The notes under the pieces are model-generated. The model saw only the letters and a program-made list of their open reading frames with translations, did not search any database and had not been told where the DNA came from. Shown here piece after piece: positions 57,339 to 64,000 of a DNA stretch of 64,000 nucleotides. A program made the position numbers and the translations under genes. The stretch covers positions 818,365 through 882,364 of the forward strand of contig NZ_KB849212.1 in the NCBI RefSeq assembly GCF_000368025.1. The letters are read 5' to 3'. The first letter of the stretch is position 1. Every line of letters starts with the position of its first letter. This DNA is from Acinetobacter parvus DSM 16617 = CIP 108168. Lineage in GTDB: Bacteria; Pseudomonadota; Gammaproteobacteria; Pseudomonadales; Moraxellaceae.

Positions 57339-58403
57339 TTAACGCTTTAGCGAAGCGCTAAAGTTCAACATTCGATCTAAAGGTAATTTGGCACGTTCAG
57401 CCAGGGCTGGATCAACGTGTATTTCCTGATCACCATGCTGTAACACATGCAAAATCCCATCCAGTTCGTTCATTGCCATCCACGGACAATGTGCACATGA
57501 ACGGCAGGTTGCACCCTCGCCTGCGGTCGGTGCTTCAAATAATTCCTTATCAGGTGCGGCCTGCTGCATCTTATAGAAAATGCCACGGTCAGTTGCCACG
57601 ATCATTTGTTTATGTGGAAGTGTCTGCGCAGCCTTGATCAATTGCGAGGTACTCCCAACAGCATCGGCAATTTCCACCACCGATTCAGGTGATTCAGGAT
57701 GAACCAATACCGCTGCATCTGGATAGAGCGCTTTCATTTGCGCAATACCACGGGCACGAAATTCTTCATGCACGATACATGCACCATCCCACAACAACAT
57801 TTCAGCGCCTGTTTTCTTTTGAATATAGCGACCTAAATGTTGATCAGGTGCCCAAATAATTTTTTCGCCCAAGCTATCTAAATGCTCAATGATCTCAACC
57901 GCGCAGCTTGAAGTCACCACCCAATCGGCACGTGCTTTTACAGCCGCCGAGGTATTGGCATACACCACCACGGTATGGTCAGGATGCTGATCACAGAACG
58001 CTGAAAACTCATCTACAGGACAACCCAAATCCAGTGAACAAGTTGCTTCCAAAGTTGGCATCAACACTGTTTTTTCTGGTGATAAAATTTTAGAGGTTTC
58101 GCCCATAAACTTTACGCCTGCCACCACAAGGGTTGTTGCAGGATGATCACGACCAAAGCGCGCCATTTCTAATGAGTCAGAAACACAGCCACCTGTCAGT
58201 TCGGCAAGCTCCTGCACATCAGGATCACAGTAATAGTGGGCCACAAGCACTGCATTGCGTTTTTTCAACTCAGCTGCGATTTGAGCAAACTTTTCTCGTT
58301 TCACTTCTGGGCTTAGGCTATTGTCTTTTGGCTCACCCAAACGATCTAAATGCGCCTGCACAATATTTTTGGCTTCGTTCGCAATTAAATTCGCATCATT
58401 CAT
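57339..58403 (-). CDS. nadA: Quinolinate synthase
   Basis: Condenses iminoaspartate with dihydroxyacetone phosphate to quinolinate in NAD synthesis and carries a 4Fe-4S cluster. The 354 residues show [74 protein letters not shown] and [18 protein letters not shown]. The conserved ligand cysteines lie in the first, fourth and last of these. It is a single unit with a 130-base leader. Confidence 0.96.
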   Translation of the reverse strand: MNDANLIANEAKNIVQAHLDRLGEPKDNSLSPEVKREKFAQIAAELKKRNAVLVAHYYCDPDVQELAELTGGCVSDSLEMARFGRDHPATTLVVAGVKFMGETSKILSPEKTVLMPTLEATCSLDLGCPVDEFSAFCDQHPDHTVVVYANTSAAVKARADWVVTSSCAVEIIEHLDSLGEKIIWAPDQHLGRYIQKKTGAEMLLWDGACIVHEEFRARGIAQMKALYPDAAVLVHPESPESVVEIADAVGSTSQLIKAAQTLPHKQMIVATDRGIFYKMQQAAPDKELFEAPTAGEGATCRSCAHCPWMAMNELDGILHVLQHGDQEIHVDPALAERAKLPLDRMLNFSASLKR

Positions 58404-58505
58404 AAAACGTCTTCTCTATCCTGCGCGCCTGCATTACTGCAAACTTATAACGTGGGCATCTTGGCGATGATGTGGAGTAAATCACACTATCCACATACCA
58501 GCTTA

Positions 58506-58532
58506 TAAAAAAAGCCTCACTGTGGAGGCTTT
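58506..58532 (-). terminator. Terminator of argJ
   Basis: The 8-bp stem AAAGCCTC / GAGGCTTT with a six-base loop, followed by a T run on the minus strand, lies 14 bases after the argJ stop. Confidence 0.85.
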
Positions 58533-58546
58533 ATTATACCGCATAT

Positions 58547-59779
58547 TTACGAGCGATAATCGGCATTAATTTTCACATAGTCGTAAGAAAAATCACAGGT
58601 ATACACGGTGTCTTTGGCTGTACCACGACCAAGGTCGATACGGATGGTAATTTCTTTCTCAGCCATTACCGCTGCGCCTGCCGCTTCGGTATAGTCAGGA
58701 TTTGCACCACCATCTAAGCAGATTTGTACGTCACCCAACCAAACTTGCACCTTGCTGCTGTCCAGATTCGGTACACCTGCCTTACCAATCGCCATCACAA
58801 TACGGCCCCAGTTTGGATCGGAGGCAAATAATGCGGTTTTGATCAATGGTGACTCAGCCACACTATAGGCAACATCACAACATTCCTGAGTATTTGCCCC
58901 ACCCTCAACCTGAACGGTAATGAACTTGGTCGCACCCTCACCATCACGCACAATCAACTGCGCCAGACGATTCATAATACGGGCAAGCACATCCAGCACC
59001 TGTTGGTAACGTGGATCATCCTGAGCGGCAATTTCCGCGCCGCCTGCTAATCCAGTTGCGACAAAAATACAGGAGTCATTGGTGGAGGTATCACCATCAA
59101 TGGTAATGCGGTTGAATGAATGCTCAACTGTGGTTTGAAGTAGGCTTTGCACCAATTCACGGCTAATCGGCGCATCCGTTGCCACAAAACTCAACATGGT
59201 CGCCATGTTCGGGCGAATCATGCCTGCACCTTTACTAATCCCTGTCATGGTATAGCTCACACCATCCAGCTCAAACTGTTCAGATGCACCTTTTGGTGTG
59301 GTGTCTGTGGTCATAATGCCTGATGCGGCATCAGCCCAGCGATCCGCATTTAAGTCATTCAATGCAGGCTGAATGCCTTGCAGCAAACGTTCGATTGGAA
59401 GTTGCTCACCAATTACACCTGTTGAAAATGGCAGGATTTGACTAGTTTGCACACCTGTCAGTTCAGCCAGTTGGGCACAGGTTGCCTCCGCATTTTTATA
59501 ACCGATTTTACCTGTGGCGGCATTGGCATTGCCTGTATTAATAATCAGATAGCGTGGCTGCTGTTGTGAAGTACTTTCAGCGAGATGCTTTTTACTAATC
59601 AGAACAGGCGCAGCGGCAAATGCGCTTTGGGTGAACACACCCGCAACATTTGAACCCTCGGCAAATTCAAAAATGACCAGATCGCGTCGGTTTGGATAAC
59701 GTACATACGCCTCAGTTGAGCCAATTTTCACACCCTGCACCACATGCATTAGCGGCATCGTTACGTCACCAACAGCCAT
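58547..59779 (-). CDS. argJ: Bifunctional glutamate N-acetyltransferase ArgJ
   Basis: Transfers the acetyl group of N-acetylornithine to glutamate (and may use acetyl-CoA) in arginine synthesis. The proenzyme cleaves itself at the Ala-Thr bond in [14 protein letters not shown] near residue 190, releasing the nucleophilic Thr. Other signatures are [44 protein letters not shown] and [18 protein letters not shown] 59779 gives the usual start MAVGDVTMP; the frame to 59797 needs a TTG. The protein has 410 residues. Confidence 0.95.
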   Translation of the reverse strand: MAVGDVTMPLMHVVQGVKIGSTEAYVRYPNRRDLVIFEFAEGSNVAGVFTQSAFAAAPVLISKKHLAESTSQQQPRYLIINTGNANAATGKIGYKNAEATCAQLAELTGVQTSQILPFSTGVIGEQLPIERLLQGIQPALNDLNADRWADAASGIMTTDTTPKGASEQFELDGVSYTMTGISKGAGMIRPNMATMLSFVATDAPISRELVQSLLQTTVEHSFNRITIDGDTSTNDSCIFVATGLAGGAEIAAQDDPRYQQVLDVLARIMNRLAQLIVRDGEGATKFITVQVEGGANTQECCDVAYSVAESPLIKTALFASDPNWGRIVMAIGKAGVPNLDSSKVQVWLGDVQICLDGGANPDYTEAAGAAVMAEKEITIRIDLGRGTAKDTVYTCDFSYDYVKINADYRS

Positions 59780-59860
59780 TTTTAAATACCCATTCAACTT
59801 GTTATGAAAGACTTAAGCTTATTCCAAAAGGCAATTAAAATCGAGTGTTAGCCATATAGA

Positions 59861-60352
59861 TTATTGAATTTGACCCTGTTCCAAACTCAATAAAATCTGC
59901 TTCTTATCCAGACCACCTGCAAAACCCACCAAAGCCCCACCAGAACCAATCACGCGATGGCATGGTGCAATAATTGAAATTGGATTTCTACCATTGGCGG
60001 CACCGACCGCACGCACTGCCTTTTCATTGCCAATCTGGAGCGCAATATCTTTATAACTGCGTGTTTCTCCATAAGGAATGGTCAATAAAGCTCGCCATAC
60101 CTGTTGCTGAAAATCCGTACCCTGAAAATCCAGTGGCAGATTAAACTGCTGGCGTTGTCCTGCAAAGTATTGTTCTAGTTGTTGTTTCACTTTTAGCAGC
60201 AGCGGATGCTGGATATTCTCAATCAGTTCCGCCAAGCGTACCCGTTTATGGTCTTCATTGTCCCACATCACGGCGACCAAAGCCTGATCATGAGCAACCA
60301 GTTTTAATGCGCCTACAGGAGATTCCATATACATATAAACCAGTTGCATCAA
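59861..60352 (-). CDS. ogt: Methylated-DNA--protein-cysteine methyltransferase (Ogt)
   Basis: Repairs O6-alkylguanine by moving the alkyl group to its own cysteine, a one-time reaction. The active site is APCHRVIGSGGALVGFAGG, preceded by the helix-turn-helix-like FQQQVWRALLTIPYGETRSY and AVRAVGAANGRNPISI. At 163 residues it is a single-domain Ogt-type protein with no Ada regulator part. It may be translated with argJ upstream, from which it is separated by about 510 bases in the reverse order, but they are on the same strand. Confidence 0.93.
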   Translation of the reverse strand: MMQLVYMYMESPVGALKLVAHDQALVAVMWDNEDHKRVRLAELIENIQHPLLLKVKQQLEQYFAGQRQQFNLPLDFQGTDFQQQVWRALLTIPYGETRSYKDIALQIGNEKAVRAVGAANGRNPISIIAPCHRVIGSGGALVGFAGGLDKKQILLSLEQGQIQ

Positions 60353-60412
60353 AAATCTCCTTTACGCTACTTCAATCGTAGCCCCCTCTTTGATAAAGAG
60401 GGGGAATTTTTC

Positions 60413-60742
60413 TTAATTCGATGAAAGCTTCATCAACACCAAACCCGACACAATCAAGACGGCTGCGATCATACGCATTGCGGTCATGGGTTCATTCAGC
60501 ACCATAATGCCCAAAATAAAGGAACCCATCGCGCCAATGCCTGTCCATACGGTATAGGCTGTTCCCAAAGGAAGTGTACGCATTGATATGCAGAGCAAAA
60601 CCACACTTAAAATCATAAAAACAATCGTGACCACACTTGGGGTGAGACGGGTGAAGCCCTCAGACATTTTCATTGAGTACGCCCAAATGATTTCAAAAAT
60701 CCCTGCCAGAATTAAAATTGCCCATGCCATTTTTACATTCAT
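60413..60742 (-). CDS. sugE: Guanidinium exporter of the SMR family
   Basis: A 109-residue four-helix transporter of the small multidrug resistance family, Gdx (SugE) subgroup. The Glu of helix 1 is in LAGIFEIIWAYSMK (near residue 17), and the Gdx-type signature GTAYTVWTGIGAMGSF is at about residues 62-77. Gdx proteins export guanidinium in exchange for protons. ATG 60742 and ATG 60730 are both possible starts. The guanidine-II riboswitch ahead of it strongly supports the Gdx function rather than a drug-efflux role. Confidence 0.93.
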   Translation of the reverse strand: MNVKMAWAILILAGIFEIIWAYSMKMSEGFTRLTPSVVTIVFMILSVVLLCISMRTLPLGTAYTVWTGIGAMGSFILGIMVLNEPMTAMRMIAAVLIVSGLVLMKLSSN

Positions 60743-60753
60743 CTTTATTCATG

Positions 60754-60801
60754 GTTGGGTCGTCCCAACGTGATTCTTTTCTGGGGAGGTCGTCCTCCCA
60801 G
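60754..60801 (-). promoter_or_regulatory. Guanidine-II (mini-ykkC) riboswitch upstream of sugE
   Basis: On the minus strand two hairpins both carry the loop ACGA: P1 (60781-60801, GGGAGG-ACGA-CCTCCC with flanking CTG/AG) and P2 (60754-60769, GTTGGG-ACGA-CCCAAC), joined by 11 bases. This is the guanidine-II consensus (two stem-loops, ACGR loops closed by G-C pairs). P2 ends about ten bases before the start codon, so guanidine binding would free the ribosome site and switch the exporter on. Confidence 0.93.
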
Positions 60802-60897
60802 CTTCAGGAGTTTACTTTAAAATGGGCAGTTATGTGAATTGTTATGTATCTACCCCAATTAAGCCATTGAAAAGCATGAACTGTTATTCTGTGTATT

Positions 60898-61443
60898 CTA
60901 TTGCCAAATGATGCTGTCCACACGTATCAATTCACAGGCACCATTACCTGTATCCTCACGGGACAAGGAACTTTTCCAGCGCCATCCATCGGGTGCCTGA
61001 ATTTCGATTAATGCACCCTTGAGGTAGACCAAATCATCCTTTTTAATTTTCTTCATTTGCGATGCGACATAGGCATCTGCTGGAACCAAATGCATGTTGG
61101 CACTGTGTGTTTCAATTTCCCTAAACGAAATCGGTGGTTCATGATCAACACGCCAGTGATACCAACGGTTACTCTGGGAAATGTCAATTTGCTTATACAC
61201 CTGTGGATTTGCCATTTTCCCCCAGCCTACAGCAATGTCCATAGGGGAAAATTCTGCTTCACGGCCTAGATTGTAGTCTTCCCGTCCCAATACACGAAAT
61301 GAACCCTCATAGTTTTCCAGTGCCATCACCTGTACACCTTGCTGGGTCGTAATTTGACTCACATTTGGAGCGGGTTTAAGCAGATTGGTCCAGACCAGCC
61401 ATGCCAAAGCCAGTCCCAGCAAGCCATACATCCATCTTGGCAT
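60898..61443 (-). CDS. Membrane-anchored hypothetical protein, 181 aa
   Basis: One N-terminal membrane helix or signal anchor (residues about 5-22, MYGLLGLALAWLVWTNLL) and a periplasmic domain. Notable stretches are DYNLGREAEFSPMDIAVGWG and WYHWRVDHEPPISFREIE, then EIQAPDGWRWKSSLSRED. It has one Cys near the end (GNGACELI). No family is recognised. It follows the 169-residue gene after one base and is surely co-transcribed. Confidence 0.7.
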   Translation of the reverse strand: MPRWMYGLLGLALAWLVWTNLLKPAPNVSQITTQQGVQVMALENYEGSFRVLGREDYNLGREAEFSPMDIAVGWGKMANPQVYKQIDISQSNRWYHWRVDHEPPISFREIETHSANMHLVPADAYVASQMKKIKKDDLVYLKGALIEIQAPDGWRWKSSLSREDTGNGACELIRVDSIIWQ

Positions 61444-61444
61444 A

Positions 61445-61954
61445 TTATTGATCCTTTTTACCTTGTAATACCTTGATCCATCGCCTAAGTTTTTCTAAAG
61501 CGGCATACAAAAATTGCTGAATAGGATTGAGCTGGTTTTCTGTAAAGGTCTTGTTCTGACTGGATGAATCTGTCTTTTCCTGCTTATTAAATGTACTGAT
61601 TTCCACAGGCTCATAATGTGACATGGTTTGTTGTAGTTCAGCCCCCAGACTCAGACGTTGCAAGGCGGCAGTAACCTCATCAATCGGTAGATGATGGTAG
61701 AGGGTTAAATGACGTGCATCCAGGTCAATACTATGCTCAACCAATAAATCCACAAATGGAACTAATGCCTTGCGTACACGTGTTGCTTCCACAACACTGC
61801 TCATATGGGGAATATAGTAAAAACTGACATTCATGCTGCCATTTGCTGCAATAAATCCTGCTTGAGACTGGAAAGAAGCCTGAGACTTTTCGCCTGAATG
61901 TGTCCCTTGATTTGCATGTTGTGTTATTTGCTGCTCTTGTTGTTCTAAAGCCAT
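61445..61954 (-). CDS. Hypothetical protein, 169 aa
   Basis: A soluble protein with a Gln/His/Ser-rich first third (EQQEQQITQHANQGTHSGEK), a middle alpha/beta part (VSFYYIPHMSSVVEATRVRK, then PFVDLLVEHSIDLDARHL) and a basic C-terminal helix (AALEKLRRWIKVLQGKKDQ). No signal peptide. The next gene starts one base after its stop. It lies between the copper genes and the guanidine exporter without obvious connection to either. Function unknown. Confidence 0.7.
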   Translation of the reverse strand: MALEQQEQQITQHANQGTHSGEKSQASFQSQAGFIAANGSMNVSFYYIPHMSSVVEATRVRKALVPFVDLLVEHSIDLDARHLTLYHHLPIDEVTAALQRLSLGAELQQTMSHYEPVEISTFNKQEKTDSSSQNKTFTENQLNPIQQFLYAALEKLRRWIKVLQGKKDQ

Positions 61955-62036
61955 TTATGCACCATGAATGACTCAAAAAAGATACTGCAAGTATAAACCA
62001 ACAGTATCTCAGCGAAGTGACATTTTAGACAGAGTA

Positions 62037-62918
62037 TCAGAACTTTAACGTAAGCCCCACAGCATATAGCCCGCCTTGCTCATGCCCTGAAGCCATTTGC
62101 CATGCAGTTTGCTTTTTACCTTTATGATAGGCATAAGCAAGGTCAATAAATGGCATGACTTTTTTATTGATTTCATAGCGAATCTGCGCGCCTGTTTGCA
62201 GTTTGGACACACCTGATTTTTGTGCATATTTTGATTGATCATTTAAAACCAGATCCGCATTGAAATAAGGCTGTGCAATCCATTTCTGGGTAAACAGCAC
62301 ATCACGGCTGGTTTCCAGACTGAACTGCCAGCGTTGATCGTGTCCTGCATAGAGATAGGCTTCGGTTTCAAAGAAATAGGGAGCCAAACCATGTACGCCG
62401 ACTACGGCGCTCCACTGGCTTTTATCCTGTTGCTGTTCAGGTTGATATTGATGGCGAGCACCCACCTGTACATCCCAAAAGTCAGCAATACTACGGCTAT
62501 ATAAAGCCATTGCATCGGTTTTTGTCTGCTGGGATTCTGCCTTTTCCACATGCGCCTTGATGAAAATCTTGTTTTCATCTGTGCCTATCCAAGTTTTCAG
62601 TTTACTGCTAGCACTGCCCCGACCATGATCATCCACTGTCCATGCGTTTTCCAGAGTGGTGGCCTGATACATCTGCCCACCATGTTCACGGTGATGATTA
62701 TGCGGTGTATGGTCAAGCTCTGCCCTTACAGGAACACTTTGATGTTGCTGATGCTGCATCGCTGATGATGCATCCATTTGCATAACGGGCTGTTCATCTG
62801 TCATGTGATTATGTTCTTCATGTGCATAAGTCACGGCGCTCAGGCAGCACATCATTCCACCCATCAACAATAAGGGTACATGGCGTTTCATTTCAGGAGT
62901 TAGCTTAATGATGTACAT
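62037..62918 (-). CDS. copB: Copper resistance outer membrane protein CopB
   Basis: ATG 62918 follows an AAGGAGA ribosome site and overlaps the end of copA by 14 bases. A signal peptide ends near AVTYA and is followed by a His/Met-rich segment (HEEHNHMTDEQPVMQMDASS, then QHQQHQSVPV) for copper binding. The rest is an outer membrane barrel: aromatic-alternating strands such as VGARHQYQPEQQQ, YFETEAYLYAGHDQRWQ and LYAVGLTLKF, the last ending in Phe. At 293 residues it fits the CopB family. It works with CopA in the periplasmic copper resistance of gammaproteobacteria. Confidence 0.9.
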   Translation of the reverse strand: MYIIKLTPEMKRHVPLLLMGGMMCCLSAVTYAHEEHNHMTDEQPVMQMDASSAMQHQQHQSVPVRAELDHTPHNHHREHGGQMYQATTLENAWTVDDHGRGSASSKLKTWIGTDENKIFIKAHVEKAESQQTKTDAMALYSRSIADFWDVQVGARHQYQPEQQQDKSQWSAVVGVHGLAPYFFETEAYLYAGHDQRWQFSLETSRDVLFTQKWIAQPYFNADLVLNDQSKYAQKSGVSKLQTGAQIRYEINKKVMPFIDLAYAYHKGKKQTAWQMASGHEQGGLYAVGLTLKF

Positions 62919-64000
62919 GGCTTTCTCCTTGAGAAGACTGAACAGGCGTTTGCATCGGCGTTTTTGTGTCATCAACATTTGCTACGATCAGCTTGCTCAT
63001 CATACCTGCACTCATATGGTATAGCAGGTGGCAATGAATTGCCCATTCGCCCAACTCATCCGCAGTCAGCATGGCGGTCACTGTCTTGCCTGGCGGTACG
63101 ATTATTGTGTGCTTGTTTGGCATGTCCTGTGCAGACTGGCCATTTTCCAGTTGCATAAACATGCCATGCAGATGCATCGGATGCGCCATCATGCTGTCAT
63201 TGATAAATTTTAGGCGGATACGTTCACCAAAGCGCACCTTTAAGGGTTCAAAGTCCTTGTCACTGAACTTCTTGCCATCAATCGTCCAGATATAACGCTC
63301 CATCGTACCGCCAAGACGGATCAGCAACTCTCTTTCAGCAGGACGGGTATCAGCTTGGGGGGTTAATGATTTTAGGTCAGCATACTGCAACGCCTTATGC
63401 CCTGCTGGTGTGGAGGCATTGGCCCAACCCTGTACGGTATCAGGCTGATCTTTTTCAGAAGATGCCATAGATTGGTGCTGGCTATGCTCAGACATTGCTG
63501 ATGCTGACATCTGCATCTGGTCATGTGAATGATGTTCCATGTTCATTTGCTGATGCGAGCCATGATCCATTTTGCCCATATCCATTTGCCCATGTCCCAT
63601 ATCATCCATGGTCAATAGTGCACGCGGACGGGCTTTCGGCATTTCAAGCTTTTGCTGTTTTGGAAACATTTCGTTTTGCAGGGATGCAATCGCAAAACCA
63701 GCGCGGTCAATCGACTCTGCCTGAACTTGATAATATGCCTGCATTGGCTCCACTATCACATCATAGGTTTCTGCCGCACCAATCCGAAATTCATCCACTG
63801 GTACAGGTTGCACAGGCTGACCATCGGCACTCAGCACCGTCATTTTTAAATCTGGAATACGTACATCAAAAAAAGACATGGCTGAAGCATTGATAAAACG
63901 CAGGCGGACTTTCTCACCCGTTTTAAATTTACCTGTCCAGTTTTGTTGTGGCGTTTGACCATTGACTAAAAAGGTATAACCCGTAACATCAGACAAATCG
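62905..64000 (-). CDS. copA: Copper resistance multicopper oxidase CopA (partial, N-terminus outside the window)
   Basis: The C-terminal 365 residues or so of a periplasmic multicopper oxidase that oxidises Cu(I). The last copper ligands are visible: HPMHLHG near the end and the type 1/trinuclear HCHLLYHMSAGMMSKL. Between them and the middle domain lies a Met/His-rich loop (MGHGQMDMGKMDHGSHQQMN, then more of the same), as in CopA/PcoA. The true start is off the right edge. The stop overlaps the copB start, so the two are translated from the same message. Confidence 0.93.
   Translation of the reverse strand, partial: DLSDVTGYTFLVNGQTPQQNWTGKFKTGEKVRLRFINASAMSFFDVRIPDLKMTVLSADGQPVQPVPVDEFRIGAAETYDVIVEPMQAYYQVQAESIDRAGFAIASLQNEMFPKQQKLEMPKARPRALLTMDDMGHGQMDMGKMDHGSHQQMNMEHHSHDQMQMSASAMSEHSQHQSMASSEKDQPDTVQGWANASTPAGHKALQYADLKSLTPQADTRPAERELLIRLGGTMERYIWTIDGKKFSDKDFEPLKVRFGERIRLKFINDSMMAHPMHLHGMFMQLENGQSAQDMPNKHTIIVPPGKTVTAMLTADELGEWAIHCHLLYHMSAGMMSKLIVANVDDTKTPMQTPVQSSQGESHVHH

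Noticed and set aside
1..64000. Insertion sequences, prophage, integron or CRISPR array
   Set aside because: No transposase, integrase, phage structural gene or regularly spaced repeat was seen in any frame or gap.

Overview
The window looks like a stretch of an Acinetobacter chromosome (Moraxellaceae). The response regulator and kinase at 48503-50966 match BfmR/BfmS, including the phospho-acceptor D58. They sit divergently beside nrdA. The NADH dehydrogenase operon has a fused nuoCD, and there is a cluster of Acinetobacter-type 'Fil' secreted proteins. Base use is AT-rich. Most of the window is ordinary core chromosome. No insertion sequence, prophage or CRISPR array was seen.

Layout. 1-1.7 kb: end of an unknown gene, then a protein of unknown function paired with a small GTPase resembling the CvnD GTPases of actinobacterial conservons. 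1.7-8.3 kb: housekeeping genes (TauE-type exporter, birA, coaX, ffh, ypjD, dusC) and a Uma2-type nuclease. 8.4-16.6 kb: five minus-strand genes for secreted proteins that share a motif just after the signal peptide (L-x-x-L-D/N-x-x-x-L-x-x-x-T-G-Q type) and carry even numbers of closely spaced cysteines. This is the least understood part of the window. 16.9-31.9 kb: dcd, a LysE exporter, apbC/mrp, a LEA-like helical protein, metG, a PLP enzyme, a flavoprotein, an MscS-related membrane protein flanked by two tiny membrane proteins, fpr with a divergent LysR regulator, a DUF4145-like/Excalibur protein, a cold-shock protein and upp. 32.0-47.1 kb: the complete 13-gene nuo operon (A, B, CD, E-N) encoding respiratory complex I. 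47.5-51 kb: a broken GGDEF gene, an unknown gene and bfmRS. 51-56.3 kb: nrdA and nrdB for ribonucleotide reductase, separated by two small genes for membrane-anchored unknown proteins and preceded by a likely NrdR box pair and a DnaA box. 56.8-57.3 kb: a four-gene tRNA operon (Pro-Arg-His-Pro in transcription order) with a strong promoter. 57.3-64 kb: nadA, argJ, an O6-alkylguanine methyltransferase, a guanidinium exporter (sugE/gdx) behind a guanidine-II riboswitch, two unknown genes, and the copper resistance pair copB/copA (copA runs off the window).

The most useful non-coding calls are the guanidine-II riboswitch at 60754-60801, the NrdR boxes at 51355-51402 and the tRNA operon promoter at 57254-57282. 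Several short degraded or frameshifted reading frames were found by reading the gaps: a YdeN/RBBP9-like hydrolase remnant (4057-4170), a 40-residue membrane peptide frame with a one-base shift (30780-30903), and a small frame near 56460-56581. All functional calls come from motif recognition by eye; no database search was run.
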